Source of the DNA: Gordius sp. MW1
Taxonomy: Eukaryota > Nematomorpha > Gordioida > Gordea > Gordiidae
DNA length: 64,000 bases
Direction of reading: 5' to 3'
Assembly (NCBI GenBank): GCA_964036665.1
Contig: OZ038528.1
Coordinates: 7,074,501-7,138,500, forward strand
The translations under genes were made by a program, and so were the position numbers. Of the stretch, positions 48,876-60,055 are shown piece by piece. Every line of letters begins with the position of its first letter. The first letter of the stretch is position 1. Below the pieces are notes generated by a model that saw only the letters and a list, made by a program, of their open reading frames with translations, searched no databases and had not been told where the DNA came from.

Positions 48876-50204
48876 TTATTTTTTTTAAATTAAATTAATA
48901 TTTTGTTGTTGTTAATATCATTGATAATATGACTTTTTGATCGTCCGCAGGCTATTGACCAATGGAAAAAATGACAATTGGCCAAATAAATCGAAATTTT
49001 CTTTCGTTTTTGAATTGGTTAACATTGATAATTACCCTATGCCCTCCCCTAAAAGGGTCTATAACTAATTATTTTGCATTTAATACCCTCCTATAGGGAT
49101 TCTCGCCCCTTCCTACCTTTCTCGCCTATAAATTGCATAGCAAATATGCTACGTTTATACGGAGTATAGATGAGTCGCCCCCCCCTTCCCCTACTCCCCT
49201 TCCCACGAGGGCCGAAGGCCCGAGTTTTTTTATAGCCTCATAAAATTTCTTATGTAAAATTTTTCATTTAAATATTGCCCTTTTTCTTAATTTTTAATTG
49301 CTATGCAATTTGTGGGCTCGTTTTTGGTTGTCCGTTGTCCGTTGATGTCCGTCCGTTTACCCTCCAATGTATATATTAAATTAAATTAATATTTTGTTCT
49401 TTTTAATACCATTGATAATATGACTTTTTGACCGTCCGCAGGCTACTGACCATTGAAAAAAATGACCATTGGCCAAATAAATCAATTTTTTTTTCGTTTT
49501 TGAATAGGTTAACATTGATAATTACCCTATGCCCTCCACTACAAGGGCCTATGCATCTACTGATATGGGTCCCTGTGCCCCTATTTAAATTAAATTAATA
49601 TTTTGTTCTTGTTAATATCATTGATAATATGACTTTTTGACCGTCCGCTGGCTATTGACCAATGAAAAAAATGACCATTGGCCAAATAAATCGAATTTTT
49701 TTATGAAACTGCCCGGGAAATGTCCGATATTTTTAAAACGAAACGGTATTTTAGGAATTTGAAAAAGCTATTTTACCCCTGGCCGCCCTGGGCACCTACG
49801 GGTAAAGTTTCGAGCGAATCGGGCCGGTAGTTTCAGAATTTAGCCATTTTTTAAACTAAAAGGAATTTTAGGATCCTGCAAGAGCTATTACTTTAAATTT
49901 TATTTATTTAATTTAAATAGTTTGTTAAACCCCAATAATTTTGACTGTATACTGTAACATTGATAATATGACTTTTGACCGTCCGCTGGCTACTGACCAT
50001 TGAAAAAAATGACCATTGGCCAAATAAATCGAAATTTTTTTTTCGTTTTCGAATAGGTTAACATTGATAATTACCCTATATCCTTTCCTACAAAAGCCTA
50101 TGCCTCTACTGATATGAGTCCCTGTGCCCCTACAAAAGTTTTAATTGCTATGCAATTTATGGGCTCGCTTTCCATTTTGTTTGTAACGCTGTTCGGTGTC
50201 TTGT

Positions 50205-50335
50205 CTTGTCTTGCACCGAATGTCTTGTCTTGCACCGAATGTCTTGATGTCTTGCACCGAATGTCTTGTCTTGCACAGAATGTCTTGTCTTGCACAGAAT
50301 GTCTTGTCTTGCACAGAATGTCTTGTCTCGTTGTT
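50205..50335 (+). repeat. 20-bp minisatellite (CTTGCACCGAATGTCTTGT)
   Basis: Six or more head-to-tail copies of about 20 bp, drifting from CTTGCACCGAATG to CTTGCACAGAATG. A shorter related cluster (GCTACACCGAATGTCTTGT) lies at 46880-46940 in the matching place of unit B. Open frames across the array are read-through. Confidence 0.8.
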
Positions 50336-50859
50336 TACTTTTAATTTTTGTTAATTTAACTAGTTTTTGGGTTCGAATCCCGGAGTTTTTTTTGACTTTT
50401 ATGATTGTTCTTGTTTTGGCCGTCCGTTGGGTGCTGACCAATGAAAAAATGACCATTGGCCAAAATGTGAATCCAAGTTTTTTTTCTCGTTTTTTTTTGA
50501 CTATATGATTGTTCCTGTTACTACCATTGCTATTATGACTTTTTGGCCGTCCGTTGCCTGCTGACCAATGGAAAAAAATGACCATTGGCCAATTTTTTTT
50601 CGTTTTTTTTGACTTCTATAAATTTATATCCACTTTTACCGTGTCCTGGCTGCTGACCAAGGAAAAAAATGACCATTGGCCAAAGTGAGCATCAAAAATT
50701 TTTTTTCGTTTTTTTTTGGCTATCATTGACTTATAGAATATCTGTTGGTACTGACCAATGGAAAAATGACCATTGGCCAAATTGTGAATCGAAATTTTTT
50801 TTCCGTTTTTTTTTACTCTTATGATTGTTCCTGTTAATTGGTTTTAATGATTCGACAAA

Positions 50860-51873
50860 TCGCTACCTGAGAATTGGAGTGCTCTATCTGCAATTTTTGA
50901 AAATTTTAAAGTAAAAGTGCTATTCCATAGATTTTTATATATTTTATCATAAACTTTTTATAAAATGTGGAAAACAAATTTTTTGGCTTCACTATTAAGG
51001 TTCTTATTTCGCTTAAATCGCGAATATCCATATTTTTTAGAATTGGTCTGCTCTAACTGCAATTACCCAATCGCAAGCGCTCATTTAATCACGTGAACAA
51101 ATCGTCTGCTTTTAAATTTTAATTCGAATAATATCTCTACAATTACTTTTTACATTGTTTTATGTCAAATATTTATAAATAAACTATTTCGGATGAAGAT
51201 AATTAAAAGTAATATAAAAAATATAGCCATAACTATTATTATAAGTATCAAGAGGATAAATCAAAAAATTGTAAATAATGGTTGAAATTAGACTACAGGC
51301 AAAATTTGTATAAAAGATTAAAACTAATATTAATTTTAGGCTTTGTTCATTATTGCTCATGGAAAAAGATGATTGTTATAGCCAAAGCAAATTTTGCAAG
51401 AGATAGGAAAAAAATTAAATTTTTAAAAGAGAATATTTAAGATTATTCAAAAATTAGAGATAAAATTTTAACGGAAATATTTGTTTAACAATAGATATAA
51501 ATGATTGTACTTCCATTTGATATTTTTTTATAGTATTTGTTGTAAATAATATGATTGCTACAAATTGGTCTAAGAAATTTAATTATATACTCAAAGGTAT
51601 TTCAAAAATTTCATAATTTACCTTAATGTACATAACCCTTAAATTAGCTACTTTGCTCTATCTGAAATTTAAAATATCAATTTTTTTATAAAATAAAAGA
51701 AAAAATCCACGTTTTTGGCTAAAATAATATAGATGCTAATAGTTTACACTATCAAACTTAATTTCAAGTCATATGATTAATAAGTTTAGATTTTATAGCA
51801 TTTCAAACTTTGAACTCAATTATCTCAGTTCGGAGTTTTGTGCAGATAGAGCACTCCAATTCTCAGCTAGCGA
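50860..51873. mobile_element. 1.0-kb element with about 33-bp inverted ends
   Basis: The first 33 bases (starting TCGCTACCTGAGAATTGGAG) are mirrored by the last 33 with a single mismatch. Partial internal copies of the motif (GGTCTGCTCTAACTGCAA at about 51044 and TTTGCTCTATCTGAAA at about 51654) lie inside. No target duplication could be fixed and no transposase is present. Confidence 0.7.
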
Positions 51874-53479
51874 AATAATAAATGCGGGATAGCTATTGAT
51901 GCCAACCCTTGCTTACCATATATTTTAATTTTATTATAGTAGTGGAGTAGTGGTGGAGTATAGGATTGCCATGAATCGGCAATTTGCTACCCGAAGCAAT
52001 ATACCCCCGGTATATGCAACAGTTTCGATTAATTTTGGGGTTTATTTTTCTTATCTAAGAAGTAAATTAAACAAACCCAAATATATAAAATATCAATAAT
52101 CATTAAATAAAATCATAGTATTTTGACTGTCTTATTTTGACAATGTCTTATAAATTATGTTTCCCATTAGTGTTCACCTAACTTTGTTAATTTCGACGAA
52201 ATGAAATGTGTTAAGGGTAATTACGTAGTATTTTAATTAAATCCAGACTACCTTACAACCTAAATCTAGATAGATTGGCCTAATTTCTGAACACCCCTGA
52301 AATTAATAGGCATAGATCATATTAGAAATTTACTTACAAATACATTTTATTACCAACTAGTTAATCCCGGTAATTAATAATGAATAATTCAATTGGTAAA
52401 CATCGATAATTACCCTATGCCCTCCCCTACAAGGGACTATGCCTCTTCTGATATGGGTCCCTGTGCCCCTATTTTTTATTAATATTGAATATTGTATATT
52501 CACGAGGGGGGTGGGGTAAATGGAATTGGAAATTAATTATAGGGTAAATTGATTTTGGTAAATATTTTAATTCTAGGTTAGGTTAAATCGAATTTGCAAA
52601 TGATAGAGGTCTCTAATCTTTATATTTTTATCAATCTTTTAAACAGACTTAAGGGTTTGGTTTTAATCGAAATTTATAATTAGTGTAGGGCAGGTAAATT
52701 TTTAGCCGTAAAAAATGACCAACAAAGCCTTTTGGGTGAATATTAATAATTTCAAAATTTTGTCAAATCCCTCTGATAACTCTTTTTTTCCTTTTTATTA
52801 TTCTGATGGCTTACTAAGATATTGACATATTTATTTTATATATGCATGAGCATAGACCAAATATAATGATTTTTACGAAAGTAATGTATATTCTTTACTA
52901 ATTTTGGGTGTTTATATACCACATATATATGAGAGGCCTACTATATTTAAAGGGAAAAAGATTAAATTAATAATTACCTCTTCCTACGTGTTCCTGCTAT
53001 TGCTATTTTACCCCTGGCCGCCCTGGGCACCTACGGGTAAAGTTTCGAGCGAATCGGGCGGGTAGTTTCAGAATTTAGCCCTTTATTAAAACTAGAAGGA
53101 ATTTTTTTTTAATTTTTTTTTAATTAAATTAATTTTTTGTTCTTGTTAATACCAGACTGTCTGCTAACCATTAGAAAATATTACCACTGGCCAAAGTGAT
53201 GGAAAATTTGTATAAATAATTAATTAATCATTAGGCATTTAATACCCCCCCCCCCCCCCTATAGGCATTCTCGCCCCTTCCAACCTTTCTCGCCCATAAA
53301 TTGCATAGCAAATATGATACATTTATACGGAGTATAGATGAGTCGTCCCCCCTTCCCTTCCCTTCCCTTCCCCTCCTCCCCTTCCCCTTTTCTTCTCCCC
53401 CTTCCCACGAGGGCCGAAGGCCCGAGTTTATATTTTATTATGTATCCGTATAAAAATTTATAAAATAATATTTAAATTT

Positions 53480-54090
53480 ATTACAATATGAGTTGAAATG
53501 AGACCAATAATTTATTTTTTTGCCGTAAAAAATAAAAGGCCAAAAATTGCCTAAGTTTGAACATATCTATTTTCTTAGTTTTCAGGTTATTTTTTACCAA
53601 ATTTTCCACATTTATATTTTCAACCTTCTTTTATATAATTATTGATTAAACCATAAAATAAAATATATTTTATTTGGTATGAGCCAAAATAGTCATTAGG
53701 AGAAAATTTTTTGGGGTTGCTCTAATTATAGGTATAAAATTTAAACCACTTGATTAAATAGCCAAATTAATATATTAATGAACGTATAAGAGTTGAAATA
53801 TTATTCCAAATTTTGACAAGTTTATATAATGAAACATCTAAGTTATAGCTATTTAAAGTTTGGGGTAATTATGACCCCAAATACCATTCGTGTTAGCATT
53901 TATGACCCAACCTACGAAGGATTAAGGTTTATTAAACATTTTCAACATACAAACAAATGATGTTTTAATATTGACAAAAAATTTGCCTTTAAGCAAGCTA
54001 TAAGGCGATTTAGTTCGAAATGGTTCCAGGCTGGGCCCGTGCTTTGCAAAAATTGTGCCATCCGGGCTCGAGCCCATAATTTAATCTTAA
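53480..54090. repeat. Second copy of the dispersed repeat at 1340-2010
   Basis: It shares the order of landmarks: GCCTAAGTTTGAACATxTCTATT, TTCCACATTTATATTTTCAACCTT-like text, AAAGTTTGGGGT...ATGACCCCA, then TAATATTGACAAAAAxTTTGC, and GGCTGGGCCCGTGCxTTGCAAAA. It stops at the Helitron fragment starting at about 54091. Confidence 0.6.
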
Positions 54091-56690
54091 CGGCGCGATT
54101 CATTACATTTTCATGCAGTCCTGCTCACGATGTACAGGAGCTCTTATTTCATAGCCAATCACCAGTCGATAGGCATGACATCACAGCATGTGGATTCCGA
54201 CATTAACTTACAGCGTTTCTCTAAAAGTTGAACATCTTGACTCCCCTCCCGCACACTAGTATGAGAGAAAAAGGTGATCAATTTAGGCTTTTTAAAAATG
54301 AACGCTCTTTCCCTCTCCTTCCTTCGCGTGCAACTTACTCCCTCCCTGACCATTTATGCCTTCGCCACTCTTGCATTAATGTTTGCACTTTTTTATAATT
54401 TGGTGGGTTTTGTGAGAAATTTGTTGATTTTTTTTGCCAAATTTTTTAATAAAAAAACGTGGTCGAAATTTTAAAAATATTGGGGCTAATTTCGAATAAA
54501 AAAATTGTTGATTTTTTAAGTTTAAGATTGTAATTTTCTTAAAAATTTGGTGATTTTTGTCAGAAATTTGTCGATTTTTTTGCCAAATTTTTTATAAGAA
54601 CCAACAATTAAAAAAAGCACGCAAGTTCAAAATATAGAACATTTTTATTTAATTTTTTTAATAATATTTTTAGAGTGTAAATTAAAATATTAATTTGATT
54701 ATTTATTAAATAAACTTTTACAAATTTTTTCCCCAATTTTATAAAGTATAGGTTTTACATAATGTAAAAAATGTAATAACTAGATTATTTTTTTTAAAAA
54801 CCTTAAAAAATATTTCATTTAAATTTCATACCAATATTGTAATAAATTTTATAAATTTAAATTTAAAAAATAACAGTTTTTTATCAATAATTTGGCAAAA
54901 AACGACAGATTTCTGACAAAAACCACCAAATTTTTAAGAAAATTGCAATCTTAAACTTATAAAAAATCAAAAGTTTTTTTATTCAAAATTAGCCGCAATA
55001 TTTTTAAAATTTCGACCACGTTTTTTTATTAAAAAATTTGGCAAAAAAATCAACAAATTTCTCACAAAACCCACCAAATTATAAAAAAGGGCAAACATTA
55101 ATGCAAGAGTAGCGAAGGCATATAAATGGTCAGGGAGGGAATAAGCTGCACGCGAAGGAAGGAGAGGGAAAGAGCGTTTATTTTTAAAAGCTTTGACTGA
55201 TCACCTTTTTCTCTCCTACTAATGTGCGGGAGGGGAGTCAAGATGTTCAAACTTTTAGAGAAACGCTGTAAATCAATAATTGATCTCATTGTTAAGCATG
55301 AGATATTTAGCTCTGTGCGTTGCTGGATGCACTCTGTGGAATGGCAAAGGAGAGGTTTACCGCATGCCCATACCATCCAACGGAATCGACGATGTAATAT
55401 GTGCTGAAATACCTAAAACTAGATAAGAATTTGTACAAAATTGTTGCAAAAAATATGATGACGGCACTTGCAGATCCTCAAAATAGCTATGCATGATAGA
55501 CGGTAAATGCTTGAAGCGGTATCCTCGAGGCTAGGTATGGAACACACTTACGGGCAATAATGGATATCCTTTGTAAAAGAGATCAACAGAAGATGGTGGT
55601 AACCAATCAACTTCAGGACGCAATCGTCGAGGTGGATAGCCATTGAGCTGTTCATATTTTCCTTTGCTATTAATATACAAAGCACACATCAACGTTGAAT
55701 ATTGTAACTCGATTAAATCTATCAAATACTGTATGTAGGTTAACAAAGGTAGTGGTAGAGTTTTACCGTACCACCAATATAGCGAGCCTTCACACCGATG
55801 AAATCCCATAGTATCAGGCTGGAGGATACATAAGCAGCAATAAAGCTGTATGGCGTATTGTATCCTTTCCTATACTTGAACGCAGTATGGTTTACTTAGC
55901 TGCACATCTAGAAAATTGGCCCGTTTATTTTATAAATGCAAATGTCAGCAAAATAGCTTTAAATCCCCTAGATACAACGTTAACAGCTTCAAGCTATGTC
56001 AACATGATGATTCTGCGCAAACGCTGCTATATTGCGAAGTGCCTACATATTACACATGGAATTCGCGCAGTAGATCCATTGAATGTCGCAAGCGCGAAAA
56101 GCTAATCGCCGGTCGGCCTGAACTATTCAGGAAAATGCGATAAGCCGACTATACTCTATTCATCCCAATTAAGATAAATGTTTCTTTCTTCGCATGCTTT
56201 TAGTTAACGTCCGCGGTTCAACGTGTTTCCAGTAGTCAAAAGTGGTCAAGGGAGTTGCAAATACTTTCCGCAATGCATACCAACTATGCATTTATTAGAG
56301 CATGATAATCATTGGTATGAATGCATTAGGGACGCATACAATACTGCACGTTCCAACAAATTCGTGCATCGTTTGCAATTATATTGATCTCCTGCTCTCC
56401 CTCGACCTACCAATTTATACAATAAACATAAAGCATACATAGCAGAAGATATCATCCATCGGAATAGTCATACACATCCTAATATTAACATGGATTAAAT
56501 GCTACAACACTCTAACGAAACTTTAATCTTTCTTGAATATGCTTACAAATTGAAAACAAAGTTTTGACTCAATTGGTTATAGCATCAAATCGATCTGCTG
56601 CTGCTCCATTCGATGACTTATATTTACATCGTGAACATAATTACAACTAGGGTGATCTTTTATCTTATGTGTGATCTAATGTTCCAAAGC
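54091..56690 (+). pseudogene. Helitron Rep gene remnant, split by an insertion
   Basis: The first piece (54091-54210) matches the Rep segment found at about 5400-5500, there on the opposite strand. After the insertion at 54211-55268 it continues with WMHSVEWQRRGLPHAH (HUH motif), then frameshifted CMIDGK, NGYPLYKR and KAHINVEYCNSIKSIKY at 55670-55735, then a TLLYCEVPTYYTWN-like stretch near 56020, and the region before the helicase (LLEHDNHWYECIRDAYNTA, AYIAEDIIHRN) to about 56690. Many stops and frame changes make it non-functional. The second Rep region deleted from the Helitron at 4.7-7.2 kb is retained here. Confidence 0.8.
54211..55268. mobile_element. Complete TA-flanked fold-back element (mariner-like)
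   Basis: CAGCGTTTCTCTAAAAG at the left end is mirrored by the right end CTTTTAGAGAAACGCTG, and the arms pair over most of the element (about 54211-54600 with 54885-55268). TA flanks both ends. The homologous Helitron at 5.4 kb has a single TA at the equivalent uninterrupted site, so the target duplication is TA, as in Tc1/mariner elements. No transposase is present. Confidence 0.85.
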
Positions 56691-57485
56691 TAACCCTCCA
56701 ACAAAAAATTACGATAAGATTTTGCTTGTTGCTAATTTTTTTTTCATAGATAATTTTTTGCTTTCACTTTACTCACCAAAATTTGTACAATTTCCAGTTA
56801 ATTCTGATTTCAATCAAATATTGTAAAATACTTCATTTAACCAAATTTGAGGGTGCTTTTTCAAATATGTATTCATTTTACTTAATACTATAGATTCAAG
56901 GCTATGACAATACATTATTATACACGATGTCCCAAAATTTTTCTCTGCATTGTCGAACATTATCAATGTTTTATACCCATACCCTTTTGTCAACCAATTA
57001 TGCATATTATTCCTAAACATCGCACACTTTAACTCTTTAATTAAAAACTACCTTATAAGTATTTGAAGCTTTTATAAATATTTAATTATGAACAAATACG
57101 CATTTTCCTTTTGGGCTAAATAATGTTTATTTGCATAATATAGCATTATAATTTTTAACAACATAAACTCTCTTACAGATCATCCAGATTCGTCTATCTT
57201 TGTCGTATTAATAGGTACTAATTATTCAGCTAAATATGAAATAAGCCAAAGCAACGCTTGGCCGTAGCCGGGCACAGCTAGTTCTATATATAATTTAAAG
57301 TACAGTAAAATTAATAACTCTGCTGACTTATTGCCTATGTAGTATATTACTTTGTATTGAATTCAATCGTTGAGATCTGTCAAAATCATATGAAAAATTC
57401 ACAATCCTAACCTAGTATCAAAATAGATTTATACTCAACTTGTCTATTGCACAATTCATCTACTGCATAAAAATTAGAATATAAA

Positions 57486-58310
57486 CTAGAGACCTGCAAC
57501 GGGCCTATTTTGCTTGGTCGGCCCGCCCGCTTCGAAAATTTCTAGGCCCGGCCCTGGCCCGCTGAAAAAAGAAAAATTTGGCCCGGGCCCGGCCCTAAAC
57601 ATTTTTTGCAAAACCCAGGCCCGGCCCGGGCCCGCAAAAATTTTTTTTTGCAAATTTTTAAACGATTGTTTTTTTTTATTAAAAAGTTAATTCAATATTC
57701 AGTAATATATGTTAAAAACATCAATAATAATCAAGTAAAAACAATAAATTGTTAATTATTTCCGGTCCTAATCGGGTTCTTCACTCTTCTAATGACCAGC
57801 CGTAGAGAAATTTCGTTCACTTGTGGCACTTGTAGCCGGGATACATGAAACCATAAATGCCAAATGAGATAATTTCGGGTACCTAATTAAAGGTTATATT
57901 GATTTTACTTTATTTACTTAGCTTCTTTGCCTTTCCACCATTTTATTTCAATTGAGTTGAGTACAATTCAAATTTCGCAATACTTTTTTTAAATGTATGA
58001 ATGTAAAATGAAAAGTAAGTGTGTTTGTGTTGCGTATTAGGACACAAAAAAATAAATTTAAATTAATAAAAAAACAGTTTAAATATAAGACGTTTGTCTT
58101 TGTTTAAGTTGTAATTATTTTTAAGTATTTATTACTACACAAATAAAAAATTAACTATTTTGCAGCGAGCTTTTAACGAACGGGCCTAGCTAAATATAGG
58201 CCCGGCCCGCTTGATTTGTCGGCCCGCCCAAGCCCGGCCCGTTGTTTTTTTTAAAGTCCAAAGCCCGCCCATACTCGGCCCACGTGCCGGGCCGGGCCGT
58301 GCAGGTCTCT
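57486..58310. mobile_element. hAT-type element with GGCCCGGCCC-rich ends
   Basis: The left end CTAGAGACCTGCAACGGGCC and right end GTGCAGGTCTCT are inverted, and exact 8-bp copies of AATATAAA flank them (57478-57485 and 58311-58318). Inside each end, GGCCCGG/CCGGGCC motifs recur (57530-57640 and 58185-58300). The 825-bp element has an AT-rich non-coding middle. Confidence 0.85.
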
Positions 58311-58354
58311 AATATAAACATTATTAATTAAGTATATCTATTATAAATAACAAT

Positions 58355-60049
58355 CTTATATATAAAAATGAAACTATGTATGTATGTGTGTATGTGTGTG
58401 TGTGTATGCCGCCACCTTTTTTGGAGAACTACCAGACCGATTTGGCTCAAAATTTCACAGTTTATTCCTGCCACCCCGGAGCGTGTTTTAAGGTATGTTC
58501 CAGCCAAATCTGCCCAGTAGTTTTCGAGATATTGGGTTTTATGCGTTTTGCCGTTGTATCGAACGTCAATCAAACGCCCTGCCCTCATCACGTACTGCTG
58601 CGTATCTTATCTATCGTGTAGGGTAGGTAGTGTGATAAATGCAGTAGGCATGTGTTGCGGAAAATGAAAATTTTTTACGCACTTTGAAAAATATCAAAGC
58701 CATTTTTTGCTTATTTTTCTTCACGTCAATTAATTTTATTATTATAGGACGGTCGTGTCCCCCCCCCCCTCCTGCTTGGCTAAATAAATTAAAAAATCTA
58801 ATTTTGTAATTTTTTGCACGTTAAATAAGAAGAAAAATGAAAATACTTTTAACAAAGTGCCAATAAATGTTGATATATCCATGGGCGTACCCAGGTTTTG
58901 AATTAGGGGAGGGGGGCAGATTAAAAAAAAAGGTCTTGACTACCCAAAAATTTTCCTGAGAGCAAAAAAAAATTAAAAAAGGTCTCGACTATCCAAAAAT
59001 TTTCCTGCGACCGTAATTTAAATTTCATTTTACCAAAATAATTTATATTTATGTGTAAATTCGTTAATACGCATCTGTATTATTTTGAGTTAACGCCCCC
59101 GCCTGGCTAATCAAGGGGGGGGGGTAAAACATAATTTTTTTAATTTTTAAGGGTTTTTGTATTGAAATCCTTCTTTTTTTAAATTAGGAAGGGAGCAGCC
59201 GCGCCCCTTGCTTCCCCCTGGCTAATTAGGGGGGGGGGCAGCCTCCCCTCTGGCTACGCCCATGATTATGATATTGTTTCTTAATTACATAAAAATAAAA
59301 AAAATTGCTTGAAGGGCCAGGAGGCCAAAGATTTTTTCCTTGGGGGGGCCATGGAGCCAGGTTTTCTCTCAGGGTGGGCCTGGGCCTTAAACCCTCTTTA
59401 ACTATTTGTTTAAAATTTTTAAAAATTTCAATAATCTGTTCCCCCCCCCCCCCCCCCCCCCCCCTTAATTCAAAACCTGGGTACGCCCATGATATATATT
59501 TTACTAATACACCCGGGTAAATGGCAAAACAACGTTTGATTTTTCGTTAAATAAACTATATGCGTATCCGTATCCGCCTTTTGTTATATTTTATCATAAA
59601 GACCAGGCGCAATATTTTTTTTTTGATTATAGGCAAATATGACTTAAAAAAATATGCTTCATAAAAATTTAAATTCGAACATTATTGAGGTACAATTTTG
59701 TGTTTTTAACCACCCTTAAAAATATCAATTATTTGTTATCTTTCGTTAAATAAACTATATGCGCATCTCCGCCTTTTGTTTATATTTTATCATAAAGGCC
59801 AGGCGCGATATTTTTTTTTGATTATAGGTAAATTTGACTTAAAAAAATTTGCTTCGTGAAAATTTAAATTTAAACATTATTGAGGTAAAATTTTGTGTTT
59901 TTAACCACCTTTAAAAATATCAATTATTGTTATTTTTCGTATAGTTGAGTTAAAATTTTTTTTTGGTAGTTTTAAATTTTCTTATTTAAAATTTTAATTT
60001 TTTTTAATTTTTTTTAATATGGCAAAACAACGTTTGCCGGGTCAGCTAG
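58355..60049 (+). mobile_element. Non-autonomous Helitron with both ends
   Basis: It starts with A, then TCTTATATATAAAAATG at 58355, the classic animal Helitron 5' end, followed by GTATGTATG-type text and CTACCAGACCGATTTGG, equivalent to the common ACTGAACCGATTTTG stretch. It ends with stem GGCAAA/TTTGCC (60021-60038) and CAGCTAG at 60049, followed by T. The host dinucleotide is AT, as expected. A 199-bp unit is tandemly repeated at 59545-59935, and a hAT-like element is nested at 58880-59491. There is no coding sequence. Confidence 0.9.
58880..59491. mobile_element. CATGGGC-family element nested in Helitron, composite
   Basis: Left end CATGGGCGTACCCAGG, right end CCTGGGTACGCCCATG; both carry the same change (TACCC for TAGCC), supporting that they are a pair. 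Flanks GATATATC and GATATATA agree at 7 of 8. Partial inner copies of the family lie at about 59099 and 59214-59264, and a 26-C run at about 59441. Confidence 0.7.
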
Positions 60050-60055
60050 TATTAA

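Larger units (their letters stand above)
46485..49225 (+). repeat. Composite repeat unit B
   Basis: It has the same start (ATTGCTATGCAATTTATGGG) and the same end (CCCACGAGGGCCGAAGGCCC, then GAGTTTTTTT) as unit A, but is longer, holding about ten CCAAT-pair copies in two groups. Two further starts at about 46790 and 46824 suggest nested or tandem units. It includes a tRNA-like minihelix at 47352-47386, a tRNA-like segment at about 48797-48875, and a block at 48440-48600 (GGGAAATGTCCGATATTTTT; CCCCTGGCCGCCCTCGGCACC) repeated at 49705-49860 and 52995-53095. Confidence 0.65.
44700..50800. repeat. 100-130 bp tandem/dispersed repeat with inverted CCAAT pair
   Basis: The core unit reads roughly GACTTTTTGGCCGTCCGCTGG, CTGCTGACCAATGGAAAAAA, ATGACCATTGGCCAAAATG, then TTTTTTTCG and oligo-T, then TTATGATTGTTCCTGTTA and ACCATTGATAATAT. 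I count about two dozen copies, at spacings of 99-130 bp where tandem: about 44727, 44847, 44976, 45086, 45190, 45289, 46643, 47065, 47191, 47474, 47601, 47707, 47815, 47942, 48031, 48952, 49441, 49650, 49988, 50435, 50560, 50650 and 50750. In most copies CCAATGG and CCATTGG are preserved and can form a stem; TTTTGGCC and GGCCAAAA form a wider one. Confidence 0.8.
49299..53430 (+). repeat. Composite repeat unit C
   Basis: It begins ATTGCTATGCAATTTGTGGG and ends at about 53405-53430 with the same CCCACGAGGGCCGAAGGCCC tail. It contains CCAAT-pair copies to about 50790, a 20-bp minisatellite (50205-50335), a 1.0-kb inverted-repeat element (50860-51873), a further CCTATGCCCTCCCCTACAAG segment at about 52415-52475, and the GGCCGCCCTGGGCACCTACG block at 53012. 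The inverse of the start is at about 53285-53310. Confidence 0.6.
54091..57281 (+). mobile_element. Second Helitron, interrupted and partly deleted
   Basis: Coding remnants at 54091-54210 and 55271-56690 run in Helitron order on the plus strand. The 3' end is preserved: stem GCCAA/TTGGC (57245-57262) lies 15 bases before CTAG at 57278-57281, followed by T, the hallmark of Helitron termination. The helicase domain is absent; 56710-57240 is AT-rich sequence without recognisable domains, including an unassigned minus-strand frame at 56814-57020. No 5' end is visible. Confidence 0.75.

Noticed and set aside
44700..50800. CRISPR-like array
   Set aside because: Copies differ in length and sequence, spacers are not unique, and the DNA is clearly eukaryotic nuclear.
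55098..55376. Minus-strand frame over the second Helitron (also 55531-55809)
   Set aside because: Antisense of Rep motifs and of the fold-back arm.
56814..57020. 68-codon minus-strand frame as a gene
   Set aside because: No recognisable family, AT-rich and inside a decayed Helitron; it may be a relic of another transposase but cannot be supported.
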